In this document: in pieces, positions 8,819 to 17,976 of the stretch
Layout: the number at the start of each line of letters is the position of its first letter
Position numbering within the stretch: position 1 is the stretch's first letter
Source of the DNA: GCA-003244245 sp963823755
GTDB lineage: Bacteria; Actinomycetota; Actinomycetes; Mycobacteriales; Pseudonocardiaceae
Reading direction: 5' to 3'
Assembly: GCA_963823755.1 (NCBI GenBank)
Contig: CAWGMP010000018.1
Span: 1-64,000 of the forward strand
Length of the DNA: 64,000 bases
Position numbers and translations under genes: made by a program
Notes under the pieces: generated by a model
Seen by the model: only the letters and a program-made list of their open reading frames with translations
What the model was told of the DNA's origin: nothing
Databases searched by the model: none

Positions 8819-9583
8819 CTACCCAACCTGCGCGACGGCGAAGATCCGGCGGAACGGGAACCAGGTCACCCCGTCGGCTCCCGCCGGGTAGGCGGCCCTG
8901 AGCCGCGGCGCGAGTTCCTGCTGGAAAGCCGACCAGTCCGCCGCCGACAGCGCCGCCCGGACCGGCCGCAGGGCGGTCCCGGCGATCCACTCGAGCACCG
9001 GGTCGGGCCCGGTCAACCGGTGCAGGTAGGTGGTCTCCCAGACGTCCAGCTCGGCGGCGGCGGGGCCCAGCACTGCGGCGTATCCAGCAGGTTCGAGCAC
9101 GGAGTGAATCCCTCGGAGGTCGAGCAGGTCGCGCCAGCGAGGTTCAGCGGCGAGCCGCGCCGTCTCGGCGTGTGACGGGGCGCTGAAGTTCCCCGGCACC
9201 TGCAAGGCCAACCACCCACCGGGCGGCAGCGCCCGCATCCACTGACGCAACAGCGCGGCGTGCTCAGGTACCCATTGCAACACGGCGTTGCAGACGACGA
9301 GACCGGTGCCGGGAAAGGGCGACCAGCACCGAACGTCGCACAGTTCAGCGTGGATGCCTCGCTCGCGCGCGGCCTGCACCATCTCCGGTGAGCTGTCCAG
9401 GGCTATGACGTCGGCCATCGGCCACCGCTTGGCCAGCAACCGGGTGAGGGTGCCCGGCCCGCAGCCCAGGTCCACCACCAGGGCCGGGTCCTTAGCACCG
9501 ATCCGGGCCATCAGGTCGTGAAAGGGCCGCGCGCGGTGGTCACCGAACGCGAGGTAGGTCTCCGGATCCCACACCGCCGCCAT
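8819..9583 (-). CDS. tam: trans-Aconitate 2-methyltransferase-like SAM enzyme
   Basis: A 254-residue class I SAM methyltransferase that starts MAAVWDPETYLAFGDHRARP, the typical opening of trans-aconitate 2-methyltransferases. LVVDLGCGPGTLTRLL is the SAM motif I. ATG 9583 follows GAGGAGG; the frame extends further upstream without homology, so I chose this start. The family methylates trans-aconitate, an inhibitor of aconitase formed by isomerisation of cis-aconitate. It lies downstream of dnaG in the same direction. Confidence 0.88.
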   Translation of the reverse strand: MAAVWDPETYLAFGDHRARPFHDLMARIGAKDPALVVDLGCGPGTLTRLLAKRWPMADVIALDSSPEMVQAARERGIHAELCDVRCWSPFPGTGLVVCNAVLQWVPEHAALLRQWMRALPPGGWLALQVPGNFSAPSHAETARLAAEPRWRDLLDLRGIHSVLEPAGYAAVLGPAAAELDVWETTYLHRLTGPDPVLEWIAGTALRPVRAALSAADWSAFQQELAPRLRAAYPAGADGVTWFPFRRIFAVAQVG

Positions 9584-9609
9584 GCCCTCCTCACTGTCAG
9601 CTACCGAAA

Positions 9610-10149
9610 CTAGCCGGGGTACGCCGGCCTCGACAAGCGCGCCACCTCGCTGACCATCGCCTCCAGCGGGCCGGGCGCGGTACCGGGATCGGCCCGTACC
9701 TGCAGCACCACACCGTCCAGGCCGGGAATCCGGCGCTGCACGAACCAGGCCCCACCGCCGGGCAACTCGCAGCGCTGGCTGGACCGGATCGAGTTGGTCA
9801 CCCGTTCGCGCACCACCTCGGGGACGGTGCCGGGCCCGGCGAGCACGAAACGGCGCGGCGGCAGGTCGGCCAGCAGCACCGCCTCGCCCATCGTGCCGGT
9901 GGTGATGGCTTCGGTGATCACCAGTGCGCTGCGGTCCCACACCGCCTTGCTCACCAGGTGCCAGCCGATCCGGCGGGGCTCGGCACCTTCGGGCGCCCAC
10001 ATCCCCAGCTGGGTCAGTACCAGGTGCCCGCTACCGACCAACTCCCCCGTCGTGACGACCCGCTCGGCGGGCTCCAGGATGCCGGTGAATCCGGCGGGCA
10101 GCTCGGGCACCGCGGCACAGCGCCGCAACAGCCGTCTCCACACACTCAC
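9610..10149 (-). CDS. Conserved hypothetical coupled to dnaG
   Basis: A 179-residue protein whose GTG start overlaps the dnaG stop by 4 bp (GTGA), so it is probably translated from the dnaG message. It contains PAERVVTTGELV, GAEPRRIGWHLVSKAVW and a C-terminal section with positionally variable basic and hydrophobic residues. No signal peptide or catalytic motif is evident. I recognise it only as a type of protein commonly found beside actinobacterial dnaG. Confidence 0.7.
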   Translation of the reverse strand: MSVWRRLLRRCAAVPELPAGFTGILEPAERVVTTGELVGSGHLVLTQLGMWAPEGAEPRRIGWHLVSKAVWDRSALVITEAITTGTMGEAVLLADLPPRRFVLAGPGTVPEVVRERVTNSIRSSQRCELPGGGAWFVQRRIPGLDGVVLQVRADPGTAPGPLEAMVSEVARLSRPAYPG

Positions 10150-12023
10150 TCCTGGGCCCCTACGGCCTGCTCGCGAAGTGCCCGGTAGTACTGCTCCAGG
10201 GCCACCAGGTCACCGAAGAGCTGATGGTAGGAGTCGGCGTCGTCCAGCGGTGAGATCCGTCGCAGCCGTGACTTGATCTCGGCGACCTGCGCTCCGACGA
10301 CAGTGGCCTGCAGGCTGGCGAGCAGGCTCCCGATGTAGCGCGCGTCGTCCTCGACGCTGCCCTTGGCTCGCAGTGTCTCCACGGCGAGCTCGGTGACCAG
10401 TGATCGATGGGGGCAGTGCGCGGCAACGGCCTCGATCCACTCCGGGCCGGACATCCCCGCGGCGGTACCGCCCGCGGTCAACACCGCTGCGTGCACCTGC
10501 GCGTAGGCGGGGTGGGTGAAGGCGTCGGTGGGCAGCGCGTCGTACACCGGACCGGTGATCGCGGGCTCCTGCAGCACCGCCTTGAGCACCTCGCGCTGGG
10601 CTTGCAGCCGCACGTCGTCACGCGGGGGAAGGTCCGTGCCGTTCTCCGATGGCGCCGTGCTGCGAGTGCGTCCACCACGTCGTCGAGGCTCCTCGCCGGC
10701 GGCTTCCCGGACCCGGCGCCGAACGGTGGCGATGTCGTCCCAGCCAACCCAACCGGCGAGCTGCCGGGCGTACTCGTCACGCAACGACACGTTCTTGATC
10801 TGGGCGACCAGCGGGACCGTGCGCCGCAAGGCGTCCACCCGACCCTCAGCGGTGTCCAGATCGTGCTCGGCGAGCAGGGTCCGCACCGCGAAGGTGAACA
10901 GCGGCTGGCGGCGCGCCACCAGATCCCGCAGCGCGGTGTCGCCCTTGGTCTGGCGCAGCTCACACGGGTCCATGCCGTCCGGTGCGATCGCGATGAACGT
11001 CTGGGTGGCGAAGCGCTGCTCATCGTCGAAGGCCTTGATCGCCGCCTTCTGCCCGGCCTCGTCGCCGTCGAAGATGAAGATCACTTCACCGTGGAACTCG
11101 AAATCGTCCATGAGCAGCCTGCGCAACACCGAGATGTGCTCCGCGCCGAAGGCCGTGCCACAGGACGCCAGCGCGGTGGGCACCCCGGCCAGGTGCATCG
11201 CCATCACGTCGGTGTAACCCTCGACCACGACGACCTGGCGGCGCCGGGCGATCTCCCGCTTGGCCAGGTCAAGCCCGAAGAGCACCTGCGACTTTCGGTA
11301 CAGCGCCGTCTCGGAGGTGTTGAGGTACTTCGCCTCCACGCGGTCGTCGTCGAACAGCCGTCGGGCGCCGAAACCCACCACGTCACCGCCGAGGTCCCGG
11401 ATCGGCCACAGCAGCCTGCGGTGGAAACGGTCGATCGGCCCACGCTGGCCTTCCCGAGACACTCCGGCCTTGACCAGCTCCTCGACGGAGAACCCCCGGC
11501 CCAGCAGGTGCTTGGTGAGCTGGTCCCAGCCCGATGGGGCGAAGCCGCAACCGAACGTGCCCGCCACCTGCTGGTCGAAGCCGCGCTGCAGGAGGAACTC
11601 CCGGGCCGGCTGCGCCTGCGCCGAGCTCAGCTGCTCGGCGTAGAACTCCTGGGCCAGCTTGTTCGCCTCGACCAGCCGGGATCGGGTACCGCGGTCGCGC
11701 TGCACCGAGGAGCCGCCGCCGGTGTAGGTCAGCTGGATTCCGACCCGGTCGGCCAGCCGCTCGACAGCCTCGACGAAGCCGAGGTGCTCGATCTTCATCA
11801 TGAAATCGACCACGGATCCGCCTTCGCCGCAGCCGAAGCAGTGGAAGGTGCCGTGCCCCGGGCGGACGTTGAACGACGGGGATTTCTCGTCGTGGAACGG
11901 GCACAGTCCCTTGAGCGAATCCGCACCGGCACGGCGCAGCGCGACGTACTCGCCGACCACCTCGTCGATCCGGTTGCGTTCGCGGACCTCCGCGATGTCG
12001 GCGTCCCGGATCCGTCCAGCCAC
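10146..12023 (-). CDS. dnaG: DNA primase
   Basis: A 625-residue bacterial primase that lays RNA primers at the fork. The N-terminal CHC2 zinc domain is visible (CPFH, then CFGCGEGG, residues about 40-65). The TOPRIM core shows VVVEGYTDVMAMH and FDGDEAGQKA (about 265-320). The C-terminal third is the helicase-binding region. Length and domain order are normal. GTG 12023 is used. It leads a minus-strand unit with the hypothetical and possibly tam. Confidence 0.97.
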   Translation of the reverse strand: MAGRIRDADIAEVRERNRIDEVVGEYVALRRAGADSLKGLCPFHDEKSPSFNVRPGHGTFHCFGCGEGGSVVDFMMKIEHLGFVEAVERLADRVGIQLTYTGGGSSVQRDRGTRSRLVEANKLAQEFYAEQLSSAQAQPAREFLLQRGFDQQVAGTFGCGFAPSGWDQLTKHLLGRGFSVEELVKAGVSREGQRGPIDRFHRRLLWPIRDLGGDVVGFGARRLFDDDRVEAKYLNTSETALYRKSQVLFGLDLAKREIARRRQVVVVEGYTDVMAMHLAGVPTALASCGTAFGAEHISVLRRLLMDDFEFHGEVIFIFDGDEAGQKAAIKAFDDEQRFATQTFIAIAPDGMDPCELRQTKGDTALRDLVARRQPLFTFAVRTLLAEHDLDTAEGRVDALRRTVPLVAQIKNVSLRDEYARQLAGWVGWDDIATVRRRVREAAGEEPRRRGGRTRSTAPSENGTDLPPRDDVRLQAQREVLKAVLQEPAITGPVYDALPTDAFTHPAYAQVHAAVLTAGGTAAGMSGPEWIEAVAAHCPHRSLVTELAVETLRAKGSVEDDARYIGSLLASLQATVVGAQVAEIKSRLRRISPLDDADSYHQLFGDLVALEQYYRALREQAVGAQE

Positions 12024-12130
12024 GGACGCCGAGTCTAGGGTCCGCCCGGGTCAGGGCCCGCAGGGTGGCGTCAGCTCACACTGTCGGTGCCTCGTGGCAC
12101 TGTTTGGCAGACCGACCCAAGGGGGGGACC

Positions 12131-12694
12131 ATGACAAGCATGAGCATTGGTGCCAGCACTCCCTTCACGGTCCATGACCTGGAAGGGATGCCCGATGACG
12201 GCCGCCGCTACGAGCTCGTCGACGGGGAGCTTCTGGTGAGCCCGGCACCCGGTTTGCGGCATCAGACCGTTGCCCTGCGGCTGTACCGCCTGCTCGACGA
12301 TGCCTGCCCTGACGATCTGTACGTCCTCGCGGCGCCGTTCGCCGTACGGACCGACGTCTCCAACGAAGTGCAGCCTGACGTCCTGGTCGCCCGGTTCGAT
12401 GAACTCACCGACAGGAATCTCCCCAGGGCGCCGGTGCTCGCCGTCGAGGTACTCTCCCCCAGCGGCCGGCTGATTGATCTCAACCTCAAGCGGGCCGCCT
12501 ACCAGCGGATGGGTACTCCCAGCTACTGGGTGCTCGATCCCGACGTGCCGGACCTGCTGGTCCTCGAACTCGATTCCCACGGCCAGTACCAGGAAGTAGC
12601 CCGGGTGGTCGCCGACAAGGTCTTCGAGGCGCACCTGCCCTTCACGGTGCGAATCGTGCCGATCGAGCTACTCGGACGACTCCACCCCGGCTGA
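12131..12694 (+). CDS. Uma2-family (DUF820) putative nuclease
   Basis: A 187-residue Uma2 protein of the restriction-endonuclease-like fold. Seen are RRYELVDGELLVSPAPG (active-site Glu region), VQPDVLVAR and APVLAVEVLSPS (the PD...ExK-like core), with a lysine-bearing helix after it. ATG 12131 sits behind a G-rich ribosome-binding site. Function in actinobacteria is unproven; family copies are numerous and mobile. A fragment of another copy lies at 62.8 kb. Confidence 0.85.
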   Translation: MTSMSIGASTPFTVHDLEGMPDDGRRYELVDGELLVSPAPGLRHQTVALRLYRLLDDACPDDLYVLAAPFAVRTDVSNEVQPDVLVARFDELTDRNLPRAPVLAVEVLSPSGRLIDLNLKRAAYQRMGTPSYWVLDPDVPDLLVLELDSHGQYQEVARVVADKVFEAHLPFTVRIVPIELLGRLHPG

Positions 12695-12744
12695 GCGGCG
12701 AGACTCATCCGTGTAGAACCCCCGCCACCGTGATGCCGACGTGA

Positions 12745-13854
12745 TCAACATACCGCCGAGTACTTCGGGATTGTGCCGCTGGCCGTCTCGCTGGGGCAGG
12801 AGGAGGCGCGTGAACGAGAGAGAACAGCGGCAGTTGCTGCGGGGTGGACCATCTGGACATCGTGTCGGCTGAGGAAAGACCACATCAGGGTGGCGACCGC
12901 AGGCGACCCTTCACTGGACCGCCCAGCCGGCCAGGCGTGGCCCCAATCTGGATATACGACCGACTCGACGTCGGCTCCGCCCGCGCAGTCCGTCCATCGC
13001 TGTACCACCGCCGAGCCGTCCCGTTCGGTCTGCGCTGTGGCCTGGCACCCGTCCTGGGTGCGTAACCAGTCCACGGCCTGCGGCACAGCCGGCAAAGGCG
13101 GGTGCCCGTTCGACTTCCCACCGAAAGGCAGCACCCGGTCGGCGGCACCGGCGGCGAGCAGGACAGGCACCGAAGCAGTACCCACGTGGCAGGGTGACAA
13201 CGGGACCGCTCCGTAGGTGGCGACCGCCGCGAAGAGGGTGGGGTGCGCGCACACCTCGCTGTAGGCGAGCTTGCCCCCGTTGCTGTACCCGACCAGATAC
13301 ACCCGTCCGACGTCGACCGGCCACCGGTACTCCGCGTCGGCCACGGTCGCCGCCACAAAAGCAACGTCCGGGGCACCGCGGGAGGCGGCGACCCCGCAGC
13401 AACCGTGACCGGCGTTCCACGACCGCTGCTCCCCGTCGGGAAACACCAGCACCACCCCCCGCTGCTCGACCAGTGCGGAGAACCCGGTCTGGTCGACCAC
13501 GGCCGGCTCGGACTGCCCGCGGCCGTGCAGCACCACGAGCAGCGGTAGTCGGCCGGCCGGTCGGCTGGGGACGATGTAGCGGTAGGTGCGCCCGATGCCA
13601 CCTACCGTCACCGTCTGCATCCCCTTGATCAGCCCGGGTGACGCGGCTGTCGGACGGTGGTCTGAAAAAGACGGATGCACGACGGCCGTGGCCGGCCCTG
13701 CCGTCGGAAGGTGGTTCGACCAGGCCGGATGCGCGATGGCGGTGACCAGTACCGCCAGCATGGCGACCACGGCGAACGCCCGCAACGTCCCCGCGAGATA
13801 GCGGTGACCGGACACCGACTGGTTGGCCCCAGTCCGGGTGCCGTTGCGCCGCAT
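12745..13854 (-). CDS. Exported PHB-depolymerase/feruloyl-esterase-family hydrolase
   Basis: A 369-residue alpha/beta hydrolase with an N-terminal export signal: RYLAGTLRAFAVVAML then AVLVTAIAHPAWS, preceded by Arg-rich residues. LLVVLHGRGQSE carries the oxyanion region, VGYSNGGKLAYS the nucleophile Ser, and DWGHAWPAG the catalytic His. It resembles LpqC-like poly(3-hydroxyalkanoate) depolymerase or feruloyl esterase family members that cleave esters outside the cell. The tail after about residue 325 is low in complexity and may be unstructured. Confidence 0.85.
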   Translation of the reverse strand: MRRNGTRTGANQSVSGHRYLAGTLRAFAVVAMLAVLVTAIAHPAWSNHLPTAGPATAVVHPSFSDHRPTAASPGLIKGMQTVTVGGIGRTYRYIVPSRPAGRLPLLVVLHGRGQSEPAVVDQTGFSALVEQRGVVLVFPDGEQRSWNAGHGCCGVAASRGAPDVAFVAATVADAEYRWPVDVGRVYLVGYSNGGKLAYSEVCAHPTLFAAVATYGAVPLSPCHVGTASVPVLLAAGAADRVLPFGGKSNGHPPLPAVPQAVDWLRTQDGCQATAQTERDGSAVVQRWTDCAGGADVESVVYPDWGHAWPAGRSSEGSPAVATLMWSFLSRHDVQMVHPAATAAVLSRSRASSCPSETASGTIPKYSAVC

Positions 13855-13916
13855 GACTCAGAGTATGCACAGTTCGCATCCAGCTTGCCTTCAGGTGGCC
13901 AGGTCAGGATGCTCCT

Positions 13917-15404
13917 ATGCACACCCTCCGCGAGCTGGTCACCGAGCGCGCCGACAACTCCCCGTACCGATGTTTCCTGGCCGACGCGCGCAGTGAGCGG
14001 CGCTGGGACTTCGCCATGCTGCGCGCCGCGGGGGATGCGTGGCGCCGGGAACTCGACGCCGCTGGAGTGCCGCCGGGTGCCCGGGTACTCGTCGACGTCG
14101 ACGACCCACTCGCGTTCTGTGCCGTGCACCTCTCCGTGATCGCCGCCGGACGGTGCTCGACGCCCGTCGATCCGGCGGCTCCCCCTGCTGAGCGGGAACG
14201 CACGCGGCGCGCCTTGCGGCCCTGGCTCGTGATCAGTGACCGAGCGGCCATGTCGGGCGTGCACGTGAACCCGGCCACCGGCCTGCCCACCGAACCAGCG
14301 GGCATCGGGACAGCGACGCCACCGAACCGGCAGACGGGCTCGGTCGCGCTGCTCACGTCCGGCTCGACCGGCACACCCAAGACGGTCGTGCTCACCGAGC
14401 GCCAGCTGCTGCATGTCGCGCGGTGCGTCGTCGGCCACCACGAGCTGTCCGCCACGGACCGTGGTTTCAACCCACTGCCGTTGTTCCACATCAACGCCCA
14501 GGTTGTCGCGCTGCTCGCCACGCTCGTCGCGGGTGGCGAGCTGGTGCTCGACCGGCGGTTCCATCGCACCGGGTTCTGGCAGCTCCTGGCGGAGCGCGGG
14601 ATCACCTGGGTGAACGCCGTGCCGGCCATCCTCTCGATCCTGGCACTCGACGATGATCCTGGCGTCCCCCCGGAATTGCGGTTCATCCGCTCGGCGTCGG
14701 CGCCGCTGCCGGCGGCAGCTCGCCGGCAGATGGCCGCGCGCAACGGGGTTGCCGTGGTGGAGAGCTACGGCATGACCGAGGCGGCCAGCCAGATCACCGT
14801 CACCCCGTTGCGCGGTGACCACCCTCCGGGATCGGTCGGCCGACCGGCGGGGGTAGAACTCCAGGTGGTCGGGCCCGATGGCCGGCAGTGCGCCCCAGGA
14901 GTGGTGGGTCGGGTCCGCATCCGCGGTGAGAGCGTGATCAGCGCGTATGCCGAGGGCGTGGCCGCCGAGCGATTCGACGCAGGGTGGCTGGACACCGGCG
15001 ATCTCGGGCTGCTCGACGCCGGTGGGTACCTCCATCTCGTCGGGCGCGGCGATGACGTGATGAACTGTGGCGGCGAGCTGGTGTACCCGGGGGAGGTCGA
15101 GGAGGTCCTGCTCGGCGAGGCTGCGGTGGTCCAGGCGGCTGTCGCGGAACGTCCCCATGAGGTGCTCGGTGCGGTGCCGGTGGCCTGGATCCGACCGGTG
15201 CAGGCACTGGACGGCGAGCAGACCGAGGAACTGGTGAGCCGGCTGCGGTGGCGTTGCGAGCAGCACCTCAGCCGGGTCAAACGCCCGGCGGAGTACCGGA
15301 TCGTCGCGGGCTTCCCGCTGACTTCCACCGGGAAGGTGCTGCGCCGCCGGCTGCGGGAGTCGCTCATCGCCGACGCCAGACGGCCCGAGGTGGCCCCGCG
15401 GTGA
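13917..15404 (+). CDS. AMP-dependent acyl/aryl ligase (ANL superfamily)
   Basis: A 495-residue adenylate-forming ligase. LLTSGSTGTPKTVVLT is the P-loop, ESYGMTEAASQ the A5 motif, GWLDTGDLG the A7 motif, and TSTGKVLRR near the C-terminus carries the thioester-forming Lys. It activates a carboxylic acid as AMP ester and likely transfers it to CoA or a carrier. The substrate cannot be read from the sequence. It opens a plus-strand operon, with its stop overlapping the acyltransferase GTG. Confidence 0.9.
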   Translation: MHTLRELVTERADNSPYRCFLADARSERRWDFAMLRAAGDAWRRELDAAGVPPGARVLVDVDDPLAFCAVHLSVIAAGRCSTPVDPAAPPAERERTRRALRPWLVISDRAAMSGVHVNPATGLPTEPAGIGTATPPNRQTGSVALLTSGSTGTPKTVVLTERQLLHVARCVVGHHELSATDRGFNPLPLFHINAQVVALLATLVAGGELVLDRRFHRTGFWQLLAERGITWVNAVPAILSILALDDDPGVPPELRFIRSASAPLPAAARRQMAARNGVAVVESYGMTEAASQITVTPLRGDHPPGSVGRPAGVELQVVGPDGRQCAPGVVGRVRIRGESVISAYAEGVAAERFDAGWLDTGDLGLLDAGGYLHLVGRGDDVMNCGGELVYPGEVEEVLLGEAAVVQAAVAERPHEVLGAVPVAWIRPVQALDGEQTEELVSRLRWRCEQHLSRVKRPAEYRIVAGFPLTSTGKVLRRRLRESLIADARRPEVAPR

Positions 15405-16624
15405 CCCGGACCGCTCTGGCGCAGCCCCACGAGCCCGCAGTGCGCGTCCGCGGGTCAGGCCACGTCGATGCGGTGGACCTGGTCCGGGTGCTGACTTTCG
15501 TCTGCGTCATCGCGGTGCACACCATGGCCACCGTCAACCCACCGGACAGCGTCCCAGCGGGCGGCGCCGCCATGCTGCTGCATTTCACCCGTGAGGCGTT
15601 CTTCGCCCTGACCGCGTTCGTGCTCGTGCACCGCTACCGCGACGGGCTGCCCGTCATGCCGTTCTGGCGGCGCCGCTTCCTGCTGATCGGGGCGCCCTAC
15701 GTCATCTGGTCGATGATCTACACCGGGCTGGCACTGATCACGGCTCCGCTGCCGCCCATCGCGACACTCATCCGGTTCGGGATCAACCTGCTCACCGGGA
15801 CGGCGTGCTACCACCTGTACTTCCTGGTCGTCACGATGCAGTTCTACCTGATCTTCCCGCTGTTCCTGCGGTTGCTGCGGTTGACCCGAAGCGGCCACCG
15901 GTGGCTACTGGCGATCAGCGCGGTCCTGCAGATCGGCATCGACGCCGGGCTGCACGGAGCGCACCCGACCGGGTTGGCCGCGGAGCTGTTGCGTTACGAC
16001 GGGTCGTTCGTCGGTAGTTATGCGTTCTACCTGGTGCTCGGTGGGGTGGCGGCGTTGCATGCCGACCGGGTGCAGGACTGGGTTCGCGGGCATCCAGCGG
16101 TCGTGCTCGTGGCGCTCGTGGTCACCGGTTCCGTGGCCGAGGAGTGGTACCTGAGGTCGGTGTTCGGCGGCAGCTCCGCAGTGTTCGCCTCCGATGTGTT
16201 CCAGCCGGTGATGGTGCCTTGGTGCGTCGCGGTCATCACCGCGTTGTTCGCACTCGGCGTCGCCTGGTCGGCGCGGCGGGGGCCCGGCCTGGGGTCTCGG
16301 GCCGTCGAGATCGGCTCTGACCGCTCGTTCGGCGTATTCCTGGTGCATCCGATGGTGCTGTGGGCATGGACGCTCGGCCCGTCAGCATGGCTGTCGGCGC
16401 ACATGTCCGCGTTCAGCTCGACCGCCGTCGCCATCGCCGCCACCATTGTGGTGTCGCTGCTGGTGGTCGAGTTGTTGCGGCACAGTCCGCTCAGCGTGGT
16501 GCTCACCGGAAAGCGCCGCTCTCGACGCGGTTCAGCCCGTCATTCCAAGAGACACGAGTATTCCCCTAGATCCGAGTCTGCCGTCTCGACCCCGCCGATC
16601 AGGCTGGGCGCAGGACGGACGTGA
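15401..16624 (+). CDS. Membrane acyltransferase 3 (OafA/YrhL-like)
   Basis: A 407-residue polytopic membrane protein with about ten hydrophobic segments. An early VCVIAVHTMATV carries the conserved His of acyltransferase-3 enzymes, and RRFLLIGAPYVIWSM follows. GTG 15401 overlaps the ligase stop (GTGA), which fixes the start. Family members move acetyl or other acyl groups onto sugars, lipids or antibiotics at the membrane. Pairing with an AMP ligase suggests a custom acyl donor is made for it. Confidence 0.85.
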   Translation: MTRTALAQPHEPAVRVRGSGHVDAVDLVRVLTFVCVIAVHTMATVNPPDSVPAGGAAMLLHFTREAFFALTAFVLVHRYRDGLPVMPFWRRRFLLIGAPYVIWSMIYTGLALITAPLPPIATLIRFGINLLTGTACYHLYFLVVTMQFYLIFPLFLRLLRLTRSGHRWLLAISAVLQIGIDAGLHGAHPTGLAAELLRYDGSFVGSYAFYLVLGGVAALHADRVQDWVRGHPAVVLVALVVTGSVAEEWYLRSVFGGSSAVFASDVFQPVMVPWCVAVITALFALGVAWSARRGPGLGSRAVEIGSDRSFGVFLVHPMVLWAWTLGPSAWLSAHMSAFSSTAVAIAATIVVSLLVVELLRHSPLSVVLTGKRRSRRGSARHSKRHEYSPRSESAVSTPPIRLGAGRT

Positions 16625-16698
16625 GGAGGCGGTCGTGATCGACACTCAACTACGCTTACCGGAGCTTCGAGTCCAAACCGCGGCGGCGCGGGCTCACG

Positions 16699-17400
16699 AT
16701 GGTCATCGATCCGGGGCTGTTCACCGGTCAGTTCGAGGACGCAATAGACAGCGTCGGCGAATTCGTCGATCTCGTGAAATTCGGCTGGGGCACCTGCCTG
16801 GTCACCAAGGACATCAAGCGTAAGATCGACGTCCTGCGCAGCGCCGGCATCGACTTCTACTTCGGTGGCACCCTGTTCGAGCGCTACGCGCTGGACGGCC
16901 TCGTGTCGGAGTGGCTGACCCTGTGCCGCGTTATGGGCGCCACTCACGTCGAGGTGTCCAACGGCACGATCCCCATCGACAACACCGAGAAGGCTCGCTG
17001 GGTGGCCCGGCTCGCCGACGAGTTCCTCGTTATCAGCGAGGTCGGCTTCAAGGACCTCCGACGCTCCGATGCCCTAGCACCGGCGCGCTGGATCTCCTTC
17101 ATCAAGGAGGATTTCGCCGCCGGGGCCCACTTGGTCACCGCTGAGGCCCGGGAGAGCGGGCGCAGCGGGATCTGCCGGTCCGACGGCGAACCACGCCACG
17201 AGTTGGTCGGCGAGATCCTCGGCTCGGATATCGATCTCGACCGGTTGCTGTTCGAGGCCCCGAACAAGGACCTGCAGTCCTACTTCCTTCGCCGGATAGG
17301 CCCTTCGGTCAACTTGGGCAACATTCGGGCCGACGATGTGATCGCACTTGAGACGCTGCGGCTGGGTCTGCGGTCGGACACTGTCCTTGGAGCGTTCTGA
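16699..17400 (+). CDS. Phosphosulfolactate synthase-like protein (ComA/YitD family)
   Basis: 233 residues from ATG 16699 match the PEP-plus-sulfite TIM barrel family: FVDLVKFGWGTCLVTKDIK, FYFGGTLFERY, HVEVSNGTIPI, ITEAR-like VTAEARESGRSGIC, LFEAPNKDLQ, and the closing ALETLRLGLRSDT. It would make 2-phospho-3-sulfolactate, though many homologues have other roles. Homologous residues (KPRRRGLTMVID) precede the ATG in frame back to TGA 16636. The expected earlier N-terminus (QLRLPELRVQT) lies in another frame from GTG 16635, suggesting a frameshift or sequencing slip. Confidence 0.78.
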   Translation: MVIDPGLFTGQFEDAIDSVGEFVDLVKFGWGTCLVTKDIKRKIDVLRSAGIDFYFGGTLFERYALDGLVSEWLTLCRVMGATHVEVSNGTIPIDNTEKARWVARLADEFLVISEVGFKDLRRSDALAPARWISFIKEDFAAGAHLVTAEARESGRSGICRSDGEPRHELVGEILGSDIDLDRLLFEAPNKDLQSYFLRRIGPSVNLGNIRADDVIALETLRLGLRSDTVLGAF

Positions 17401-17798
17401 TGCGCACTTCCCGAGACGTGTTCCACCTGGCAATCCCTGCCCGAGACCTGAACGGGGCGCGCCGATTCTACGTCGAGGGCCTCGGCGCCACGTTGGCCCG
17501 GCGCTACCCTGACCGCATCACGCTGAACTTCTTCGGCGATCAAGTCGTCTGCCACCTCTCCGACCGCGTCGACGACGATCCGCAGCTTTACCCCAGGCAC
17601 TTCGGAGTCACATTCCACGACCGGCAGGACTGGGAGCGGCTACTCGACCGGGTCAGGGGAAACGACCTGCCGTTCTTCGCAGACCCCTTCCGCCGCTTCT
17701 GCGGCAGGCCCGAAAGGCACCAGGCGTTCGTGCTCCGGGATCCTTCCAATAACCTGCTGGAGTTCAAGCACTACGACGATCCTCGAATGATGTACTGA
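17400..17798 (+). CDS. VOC/glyoxalase-fold protein
   Basis: A 132-residue vicinal-oxygen-chelate protein. The start overlaps the previous stop by one base (TGATG). Likely metal ligands are His in VFHLAIPARD, His in RHFGVTFHD and Glu in NNLLEFKHY. Such proteins act as glyoxalases, dioxygenases, epimerases or resistance proteins. It ends the four-gene AMP-ligase/acyltransferase/phosphosulfolactate-synthase-like/VOC unit. Confidence 0.85.
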   Translation: MRTSRDVFHLAIPARDLNGARRFYVEGLGATLARRYPDRITLNFFGDQVVCHLSDRVDDDPQLYPRHFGVTFHDRQDWERLLDRVRGNDLPFFADPFRRFCGRPERHQAFVLRDPSNNLLEFKHYDDPRMMY

Positions 17799-17976
17799 AC
17801 GCCACTAATAACTTACGAGTCGCGCCGAAGCGCTGGTGACGGCTGCGGTATGTTCCGCACGGTGTGATCGGTCGTCAAGGCCGGGGTGTGGCGATGCGCC
17901 AGGACGGAAGACCAGCTCAACGATTGTCCTGGTGCCCGGCTCGTGTTGGGTGACAATGAACCCATGCGATTGCTGG

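Noticed and set aside
10407..12038. A 543-codon plus-strand frame over dnaG
   Set aside because: Shadow of dnaG in third-position GC bias.
13629..15266. A 545-codon minus-strand frame
   Set aside because: Antisense to the AMP ligase and extending into the esterase; composition (His, Arg, Gln rich) is that of a shadow.
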